A stretch of 44,982 nucleotides of DNA. It comes from Gnetum montanum. Its lineage: Eukaryota; Streptophyta; Gnetopsida; Gnetales; Gnetaceae. Location: NCBI GenBank assembly GCA_015680685.1, contig MNCI01016441.1, forward strand, positions 1-44,982, read 5' to 3'. Under the pieces are notes generated by a model. It worked only from the letters and a program-made list of their open reading frames with translations. It made no database searches and was not told where the DNA came from. Numbering within the stretch: position 1 is the first letter of the stretch; every line of letters begins with the position of its first letter. This document shows positions 33,625-42,777 of the stretch, piece by piece. The position numbers and the translations under genes are program-made.

Positions 33625-34693
33625 AATACAAAACACCAATGCAAGTCCACCACTAACATTTCCTCTTCATGCTTGATCTAGTCATGTTGAACCATGCCAA
33701 AGAGTGCTTGTACTGATGGGATAAAGCTATGATAAGATGATGGTAATGGTCATCAAGGAGATGGTCATGCAGGCTAACAATGCATTCCAAGAGTTCTCAT
33801 CATGGGTACAACATGATATTAACATGTTTTGAAGTGTTGGTCACTTAGCAAATGCGTTTTAGGATCTAATCACTTCGCTCCAAAATTTCTTTATGCATTG
33901 GATTTTAAGGCTCCATTGGCCATTCAGCTTCTTGGTAATTTTCTTGTTTTTTTTTATTTTTATTTTTTGGTGGGGTGAAACCTTCATTGGGTCTCATTAC
34001 TAGGATTAGTTTAATATAGTTTTCCTATTTAATGAGTTGCATTACACTCAATAGCCTTGGGTCTTTCCCATTAAAATGAAGCAAGTTACATTTGATGGAC
34101 TTAATGGTTTTTCCACTAAATGAGCTATGTTACATTTAAGTGGACTTGAGGGTGAAGCATAATGAAGAGATGTCATGAGATCATAATGTATGAATGTCAA
34201 ATATTGGTAAACATTTTTATTCAAAGTAAGGAAAACTATAATGAGGTTATGAGGTTGGGCTCAAGGAGTGGTTCTAGATGGAGGGAAATGGTACAAGAAC
34301 TCTTGACATAGTAGGGGAAACTCACCAAATTATGCACATCAAGGTCATATATTCACTTGCTATCATGATGGGTTACACCTGTGTGATGACTCCAGGCTTC
34401 ATGCTACAAACATGGCTCCAAGAGGATAAGAAATCCAAGTAAATAGAGTATATTATAATAATAAAATGCATACACACAACATAGAGAATAGAAACAAGAT
34501 ACCCAGGTCATCCATATTATGAGTTTAATATCATGGTAGTCCATGATAACAATTTAAGGTCCTAGAAAGTTGTGGTGCTAGTTTAAGATCATAATAGACT
34601 ATGGTGCTAGTTTAAGGCCTCGATAGGCCATGGCAAAGTAGGCTTGCTTATTGATGGTTGTTGATGTCATAGTTACTGTAGGTTACATGTAGG

Positions 34694-37600
34694 TCATATG
34701 TAATAAGGCTTTAGATAAGAATTATTAACTGAATTGGCCAACTCATTTCCATCCATGTTTGTGATCCCAAATGCTTTGTTGCCATAGGCTCTAGTGACAA
34801 GAAAGGATCCTTCCTAGTTGGTTGAGAATTTATCCACATGCTCATAGATGGATTTGGGGACTAGATCACCCTTCTTGATCTTATGATTGGTCAAGTTATG
34901 GTGGTTCTATCATTTTGGCTTCTCTTAATAGTGCTTGACGTGGGCAAGTTCTTCCATACACTACTCCTCCACTAAGTCTAGGTTCGCTATCTGCAACTTC
35001 TTTCTTTGCTCATCATTGATGAAGTTGGTCAGGGCCATCCAAAGTGATGGTACATGTAATTCAAGAGGTAAAATAGCTTTAAAATCATAAATCAAGTTAT
35101 AAGGTTTTACACTAGTTATTGTATGATAATTTGTACAATAGACCCAAAGTGCATTAACAAGCTACTTATGCCATTTTCGCTTGTTGTTGTTGATCATCTT
35201 CTTGAGCAAGTTGATGATGACATTGTTGCTTACTTTTACTTTTCCATTGGCTTTAGGGTAATAAGGAAATGGGAAATAATGCTTAATGCCTATGTCATGA
35301 TAGAAATCCTTTTTTTCCTAGGTACTAAATTGTAGTCCATTCTATGTAACTATGGTATGGATATGTCAAAACAGGCTATAATGTTATCAAGGATGAATTT
35401 ATAGAATTGTTAGGATGTAGTCTTTTTTAGGGGAATAGCTTCAACCCACTTAATAAAGTATTTCGTTGTAGTGATAATGAAGCTATGTCCTATATAAGAC
35501 TTAGGCATTATAATCCTAATGATATGCAAACCTCATCATTGAAATGGCCAGGTTATCTTAGTGGTATGCAACTTAGTTGGTAGTACATGTATAAGGTTTC
35601 TATGCCATTGGAATGTGTCATAGTGCTTAACCTTCTATAGGTAGTCACTTTCCATATAGGGCTAGTAATAGCTTAATCATCAAATCTTAGCAACCATAGC
35701 TCTAGGTCCTATATGTCCCCCAAAAATACCCTTGTGAACCTACACTAGGAGTATTCTGGCCTCAACTTTATCCAAGCAATTTAGTAATATGCCATTGTAG
35801 GACTGTCAACATAATGTGTTATTTCCTACTATGACATACTATTTTTATAGTCTACATACAACATCCTTTTGAGTAATAGTTAGGCCTTGTGAGGATTCAC
35901 CATGCATAAGGTAAATTTTGATATCATCATACCATTCCCTAGCAAGAGTAGTATGAACTACAACCATAGAGATATCCTTAGTGCTCTACATGATGGGGAT
36001 AGCATAGTCCATAGTTAAGGTGGATAACTTACTAAACACATTTGGTGTCACATTGAGGGCTAATGTTGAAATTGCATTAGCTATGATGTTCTCATTTCAA
36101 GATATGTGCTAGATATCAATAGCTATAAATTATTGTAATAATTACTTCCCTAGGTCACAGTAAGGTTGTAAATGTTTAGCTTTATATGCATAGACCTTAG
36201 TCACTTAGTTAACCACAAGTTGTGAATCATCTTTAATAATTAATTGCTTGATTTCTAGGTGTTGAGCTACCATCATTCCTCTAATAAAACCCTCATAATC
36301 TACTATGTTGTTGGTACATGAAAACTCAAAATGATAGGCAAATAATTGTATTTCAACAAATGGGAGTGTTATGATGGCAGTGGCATTAGCCTCATGGGTA
36401 GTTAAATCTCCATCAAAGGCACTTAGCTAATGGTGTTGATATGTTCATTAGGTAACCCAAGATCTATGGTTGCGTGGTCATCAACAAATGAAATATTGAG
36501 TTGTACAACTATAGCTTGAAATTTTGTTAAGGATTAAGAGATGTAACAAAGGTCAAAATTACAATTATGGCTTTCCATCGAGCTATATGACTACTTTCGT
36601 AAGTGTTGGTCATTATGGTTCTAAACCTGTTATCTTTGCAAATGACATTGACTTGGCTGTTGAAGAGGTAGTATCCCCACTAATTCAATAACAAGAGTAG
36701 TGCTAGACAATACTTCTCCACTTTAGTGTTTTGGGTCTCATGGGTAACTAATGCATGACTAAGATAGTATACTAACATCTTTGCTCCATCCTCACATTTC
36801 TGACAGAGTAGAAAGGTGATGGACATGTCAAAGATAGTAAGGTAGATGTAAAATAGTTTACCTTCTTATGGAGAATAGACTATTGGTAGTTGTGGCAACT
36901 CTTTCTTAAGGTTTTCAAAGGCCTCCTGGCATTGAGCCATCCACTCATAGTGAACCCCTTTCTTAAGTAAGTATTGTAGGGATTGTAACTTATCCATAAG
37001 CCTAGTGATAAACCTAAGAATATATTATAATTTGTCTTTTAATGCTTGAAGCTCCTTAAGGTTGGTAGGAATTGCTAATTTGGATATGACCTTCACTTTA
37101 TCAAGATCGACATGAATCCTTATTTAGATACTACAAATCCAAGCATCTTACCAGTCTTGATACCAAATACACACTTCTTAGGATTAAGCCTAAGCTCATA
37201 CTTAAGGCATCGTTTGAGCACAAGATCTAGGTCATTAGCATGGTCATTGATCACTGTAGAATTAACAACTATATCATATATGTAATCATTGAGAAAACCT
37301 AGAATGTAATCACTAAAGATATAGAGCATGACTCTTTGGTAAGTTTCCCTTGCATTATTAAGGCCAAAGGAAATCATTGTATAGCAAAAGGTACCCCAAG
37401 GGGTCATGAAGGTCATGCTAAGTTGGTGCTCTATGTTGATCCTAATTTGATTGTATCCTAAGAATCTATCCATAAAGGATAACAAGGCATGTCTAAACGT
37501 AGTATCAATAAGTTGATCAATACTAAAGTCATCCTATATGGTCACTTTCTTTAGGTCTTAGAAATTAATGCAAATGTGGATACTTTCATTTTTCTTAGGA

Positions 37601-38190
37601 ACTACCATCATGTTGGACACCCATTCTATGTAGTCAATAACTCAAACGAAACCTACTTGGTAGAGTTTTGAGATCTCATCATGAATTGCTAAGGCCAAAT
37701 CAAGTCTAATCTTGTGTACTTTCTAGTTAACTAGTCTAATGCAAGGATCAATTATGATGTTGTGTTGGACTAAATGTGGGTATAGACTTGGCATATTTTC
37801 ATATGATCAAGTGAATGCCTTAACATTTTCTTGTAAGAATTTGGTGACATCTCAAACCTATTGAGACTCCAGCGAGAAACTTAGCTTGAGGATTTTCTCC
37901 TCACCACTATGTGTTGTGATAGGAACCTCAACTAGAGAATCTTTGGTTATATCACTATCCTCAAGGTCAAAGGTTTTAACTAGGAATTTAGGCCATTCTA
38001 AAGGTTTCTTGATAGAGGCTATGTGGTTGACAAGACTCTCAAGCTTAAGATCTAAGCAATTAGGGTTGATATACCATTCTACATCACCATGGAATTCATG
38101 TAGCTACAAAGAAAAACTGATCTACTTCCAGGTACTCATACTTTAACCCTACATGTCAACCAAAACATATTAAGTGGCACCTAGGTAGAA
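34694..38190 (-). pseudogene. pol: Tat-lineage pol (copy C), nearly complete: linker, RT, RNase H, archaeal-like RNase H, integrase
   Basis: Read on the minus strand from 38190. The linker (VKTFDLEDSD, EVPITTHSGEE) leads to the RT at 37800-37000. DRFLGYNQIR keeps the catalytic-A Asp, PWGTFCY is present, and the YxDD box near 37280 reads YIYD (one Asp lost). The frame 37485-37120 is open for 121 codons. The first RNase H (HYEWMAQCQEAFENLKKEL) starts near 36960. A second, archaeal-like RNase H at about 36440-36140 (FEFSCTNNIVDYEGFIRG, IKDDSQLVVN) is the hallmark of Tat elements. A decayed zinc-binding region follows near 35700. In the integrase core near 35460 TTTKYFIKW replaces the TDYFTKW-type Asp, and IPLKKTTS is present. 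The C-terminus ends with GSFLVTRAYGNKAFGI, TNMDGNELA and YLKPYYI before a TGA at 34696-34694. Many stops occur elsewhere. Confidence 0.88.
36140..36440 (-). pseudogene. Archaeal-like RNase H domain of copy C
   Basis: The minus-strand text includes CTNNIVDYEGFIRGMM (the catalytic Glu of the usual AEYEAL motif is replaced by Asp), then LEIKQLIIKDDSQLVVN (the GDS Asp is kept) and KAKHLQPY. This second RNase H follows the ordinary one. The dual arrangement is established for the Tat lineage and separates it from Athila and the chromoviruses. Confidence 0.75.
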
Positions 38191-38700
38191 GTGACTAAAA
38201 AATGCTAAAATGTTGTAAAATTATGCAAATACATGCTATTCTAATGTAAACAAGATCATCCAAGGCTATGAATATAGTAAAAATGAGCAAACAAATTATA
38301 ATAAGAACCAAATAAGGCCAAACAAAGGGAAGTACAAGAAATAAAACTACACATGGTCAACAAAGGTCATGGTTTTTTGCTAGTTTAAGACCATAGCATG
38401 CCACGATCACATGGTCTCAAATCATGATCAAGGAAGGTCAAACCCCACCATCCAATCCTAATGAAAGGCTAAGCAAGTCTATATAAGGCTATAGTGTAAG
38501 GAATCTAGGGCTAACATATTTAGATTGGATGTAGTAGTAAGGCTAAGGAAGGTCAATAATGCATAATAGGTCATGATATGATAAGACAAGGCCTTAAATA
38601 AGGCATAGTGGAATATATGTGGTGAATATTGGTTAAAACATGGTAACAAATAGTTAGATTCTACCTAGTTTTAGGCATTAGCAAGCCATGGATTAAGGTT
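38191..38700 (-). other. Non-coding spacer between the copy C pol and its array
   Basis: Equivalent in place and partly in sequence to 5851-6500, sharing GTCAAACCCCA, AAGGCTAA and CTAGTTTTAGGC words. AAGG-rich tracts and GGCCATGG-like words occur near 38375-38420. No gene is visible. Confidence 0.5.
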
Positions 38701-40900
38701 ACAAGTGTCATGGAATGGTTTGGGCATTAATTAGGGCTATTTCTAGGCTATTTGAACTAGAAAAAGGATGGGTTTTAAGACTTCCATGCAAGACCACACC
38801 TATTTCCATACTAGCTAGCATGGAAGGGGCAATCTCCAATGTGGATGAAACATCCAGAGGATTTTCAAGGTTTATTTTGACTAGTTTTTTACTCTTGATG
38901 GCTTTTATGTCAATGTAGTTAACTAGGAAAGGTCATTGTCTACTTTTTACATCTATTTCAAACTCTAGGACTTCTCTTTTGAGCCTAAAAGTATCTTCCA
39001 CACTAGTTTCATGCTAGCAAGCATGGAGACTAAGGAAAATATGTTAAATGACATCCAAAGATGTCAAAATTTGGGTTCCAGGGCTTGCCTAAGGTAGTAT
39101 AGGGCCATGCTAGCTTCACACTAGCCGACTTGGATCCAATGTGAAAGACCTTAGGGAACGGTTTTTTTTATTTTTTGATAGGTCTTGAACATTTATGTAT
39201 GTTTTTAAGATCACTGGTTTCGATGGCTAAGGCTCAAGATTAGAATTTGGCAATTTTGAAGGTTGTTAGGTAGTTTTGGGCTTACCCCATTATTTCACAC
39301 TATCTCCACACTAGTTGGCATGGGCTCAACATTTAGGATAAGATGGGATTAATTTTTAGTTATTTTCAATCAATTTTGGTTGTACATGTCCATTCCCAAG
39401 TTCACTTGTATTGATTATTAGAGACTAGGATCAATACTTGGCAATTTTAAGGGTTTCTTAAGGGGGTTTTGGCTTTCCTCTTTAGCTCCACACTAGCAAA
39501 CATGGAACCAATGTAGAACATCTTAGGAGGTTTATGTATGGCGATTTTGGATAGAATTTTCAAAGTCTAAAATCCCCCACCCCCAAATGTGTGGATAAGG
39601 TTGTAGGATAAGTATATGTTAATTTCACATTATTTTGATGTATCTATGAGATCCCATGGATCTTCCTAGTTGCATACATGCTAGCTACATGTTGGCTAGT
39701 GTGGAAGAGAGGGGCACTCAACATGAAGGCTAAGAAAATAATAAAAATGATCATTTTTGACTAGTTTCAGTTGTCAAAGCCTTTAGTAAGGTTTGGTTGT
39801 TAATGGAAGTCCATTTGGAGCTAAATCTTGAGAGTTTTGGCTATCCCCCCTCCATCCATGTTGGATTCATGTTGGCCAACATGGATAGGGTATCCCCTTA
39901 GCATGGATGAACTTGAAGCCAAGTTTTGAGCTACTTTTGACATGTTTCAATAGGGTTTTGAAGCTATTAGGGCTATAGAGGATAGAGTGTCCCAGTTCAA
40001 TGTTGAAATTGATTAATTTGAAGGCTCCTTGATGTCCAAGTGGTCATCCACTCATTTTCTCCATGGTAGGTAGGGTGGCCTTAGTGTGGAAGGAAAGGGA
40101 GTAATGATTTTTCCATTTTTGACTAGTCTGGTAATATCTGAAGGCTCTAAGAGACTCTGGCAAGGTTTAGAGGTTACTAGGGTAGGTCATGGGGTTGTTT
40201 CTAGCTATAGAGAAGGTTATATTGGACACTCCCATGGCATCCACATTGGCTCCACACTAGCTAGCATGGAGAGGGGGGTTCACTAGGGAGGCGAAGCTTC
40301 AAGGATGAAAATTGACTCAAAATTTTGTTATTGTTAACTACCATAGGTAATGGAGAAGCATATGTGTTAAGATGACATTTATGATCATTTAGGACTTGGA
40401 GAAGGATTTTAGGTCATACCTTCTAAGCCCCCATCATGGCCCCATTCTGAGTAGCATGGAGGAGGTATTCACTAATGTAAATCAACTATGTGCAAAGGTT
40501 TCATACACTTTTAACTAGGTTTAATGAGGTTTCAAAGTTGCTAGGAGTGGCTAGAGGGGATCTAAGTCAAGTGGACACACTATGGGGGTCAAATCTGGGT
40601 GTGATGGGTACTGGGGGTAAGAATGGGTGCCACCCCCTAGCTCCATGCTAGGCCATGTTGCCCCAACATGAAAACCCAAAGTATCTAGTTTTGGTAAGAT
40701 CTAACCCCTTTCAGAGCCTGGGGTTGAATGAGCTAGGTTACAACTACTAAACGTGGTAAGGGAGTTGGGTTTTAGGGGTTATAGAAGGTGAGATGCATGC
40801 ATCCCTACTAGATATAGGATGCTTAGTGTGGATGCATAGGGGTTAAGGCTAGAAGATGACTTTAGGTATTCCAAGGGGTTAAAACACAAGCATTGTTGGA
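38700..40900. repeat. Diverged array of about 190 bp units with CTCCACxCTAG palindromic boxes
   Basis: Box centres lie near 38814, 39018, 39117, 39311, 39491, 39680, 39865, 40070, 40260, 40455 and 40650, mostly 180-205 bp apart. The best boxes (38804-38825 and 40250-40271) are TTCCATACTAG/CTAGCATGGAA and CTCCACACTAG/CTAGCATGGAG. With CG restored at the decayed positions each is a perfect 22 bp palindrome. Inter-box text is partly shared, for example TTTTTGACTAG in several units and a TTTTGGCT phrase before boxes. The array sits in the same place as 6540-9830 relative to the neighbouring Tat pol, but its boxes are different. Confidence 0.8.
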
Positions 40901-42096
40901 GTTTCGGATCTAAAAGCACCATGTATGAGGGCTTATGGTGGGTTCGATGGTCCAATATTTAAAAACTTAAGAAAATTAAATGTAAGTGTTGTTTTCCCTT
41001 CCACTCTTAGCATAGAGAATACCTTTTTCACCCTCACACTTTAATGTAGTTTGAATTCCAATGCATCAAATTAGCAATAGAGGTGAGAGTGGGAGCATTT
41101 ATGTTTAGGTTTCATTTTTATGGTAAAGTTGCCTAAAACACCAACCACACTTCCCATTCCATACCCAACACATTAGACCATAGATATAGGAGAGTTTGTT
41201 ACTACAAACACCATCTCCTTTCAATGTTGAAGCACTAGAATTGCCTCCCAGCAAGTGTATAAGCATAAACTCTTCAATTTCCAAGCTTCTAGAGCATTGG
41301 TGCAAGCATGATGAAGAAACATGGATCAAGCAAAAACCCAAGGATTAATGAGGTAGATGAGGCTACTTAGAACCTTTTCAAGCTTCTCTCAATATTCCTC
41401 CTCACTCACTCCCAAGTAGACCAGCTCTAGGTATTTTTCATTAGTTTCCTAGCCATTTTTGTATTTTTCTAGCTAGGATAGGGTCATTTTATTTAGATCT
41501 ATGCAAAGGAGGTTGATGAAGTTAAATTCAAATGAATCCTACATAATATTTTGGCTATTTCTATGTAGATCTAGGGTTCTTTGGTTGTTGAATATTTGGT
41601 TCATTTGATTTCTAAAATAGGCTTGCTTGTTTGTGTGTTTTTTTTCCCAGAAAAATTGGAGTGGAGCCATTTTTGTTAGATCTAGGATAATACTCTTGTT
41701 AAAACTAGATTCTAACAAACTCCAACCCCTTATTTTGATGCTTTATTATGTGGGTTTAAGTTTATTTTTCTATTTAGGCTTTAATTCATGGCCAAACTAA
41801 ATTAGGTTTTATGAATTTTGTGTTTTCAAATGATTTTTTGATCAAAAAAGAAAGTAAAGATGTGGAATTTTTATTAATAAAACAGCTGAATGTTGTTAAA
41901 ATATAATGTTATTGGATTTTAGGGATATGTTTAAGATTTACATTGGTTATGGTCTCATCTAATTTGGATTCATAATGAGGAAGTTATGGCTATTTCAATT
42001 AGGTTGTGTTGTTTTTCAAATTTTCATCCAAGTTTACAAATGTTTTTGGAATAAACATTAAGGTTTTTATATTTTTACAAAGATTGGATGCATAGG
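40901..42096. other. Spacer between the second array and the assembly gap
   Basis: No gene is visible. The stretch 41345-41470 (GAGGTAGATGAGGCTACTTAG, then CCCAAGTAG) resembles 9895-10000 after the first array. The remainder is T-rich, like the spacer before copy 1 of the split gene. Confidence 0.4.
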
Positions 42097-42777
42097 NNNN
42101 NNNNNNNNNNNNNNNNNNNNNNNNNNNNNNNNNNNNNNNNNNNNNNNNNNNNNNNNNNNNNNNNNNNNNNNNNNNNNNNNNNNNNNNNNNNNNNNNNNNN
42201 NNNNNNNNNNNNNNNNNNNNNNNNNNNNNNNNNNNNNNNNNNNNNNNNNNNNNNNNNNNNNNNNNNNNNNNNNNNNNNNNNNNNNNNNNNNNNNNNNNNN
42301 NNNNNNNNNNNNNNNNNNNNNNNNNNNNNNNNNNNNNNNNNNNNNNNNNNNNNNNNNNNNNNNNNNNNNNNNNNNNNNNNNNNNNNNNNNNNNNNNNNNN
42401 NNNNNNNNNNNNNNNNNNNNNNNNNNNNNNNNNNNNNNNNNNNNNNNNNNNNNNNNNNNNNNNNNNNNNNNNNNNNNNNNNNNNNNNNNNNNNNNNNNNN
42501 NNNNNNNNNNNNNNNNNNNNNNNNNNNNNNNNNNNNNNNNNNNNNNNNNNNNNNNNNNNNNNNNNNNNNNNNNNNNNNNNNNNNNNNNNNNNNNNNNNNN
42601 NNNNNNNNNNNNNNNNNNNNNNNNNNNNNNNNNNNNNNNNNNNNNNNNNNNNNNNNNNNNNNNNNNNNNNNNNNNNNNNNNNNNNNNNNNNNNNNNNNNN
42701 NNNNNNNNNNNNNNNNNNNNNNNNNNNNNNNNNNNNNNNNNNNNNNNNNNNNNNNNNNNNNNNNNNNNNNNNNNNNN
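42097..42777. other. Assembly gap of 681 N
   Basis: A continuous run of N. By comparison with copy 1 of the split gene, it should hide the first part of the HAD-like exon (motifs I and II) of copy 2. Frames drawn across it are artefacts. Confidence 0.99.

Larger units (their letters stand above)
32340..34693 (-). other. Non-coding DNA 3' of the copy C pol, probably its 3' UTR and LTR
   Basis: The far end (32340-32470) matches the leader upstream of the Tat gag at 26200-26370. Being shared by a sequence 5' of a gag and one 3' of a pol is what an LTR would do. It includes a short-repeat cluster (33150-33460), a strong hairpin (33581-33624) and GGCC-type words at 34570-34640, directly after the pol stop. 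Open frames inside (33100-33411 and others) only translate the repeats. The exact LTR ends are not found. Confidence 0.45.

Noticed and set aside
33581-33630. Intrinsic bacterial terminator at the 33.6 kb hairpin
   Set aside because: No T tract follows, and nothing else in the window is bacterial.
4395-38190. Recent tandem or segmental duplication as the cause of the repeated module order
   Set aside because: Gene copies and arrays differ far more than the pol copies, and the RT boxes carry different inactivating changes. Not fully excluded without alignment.
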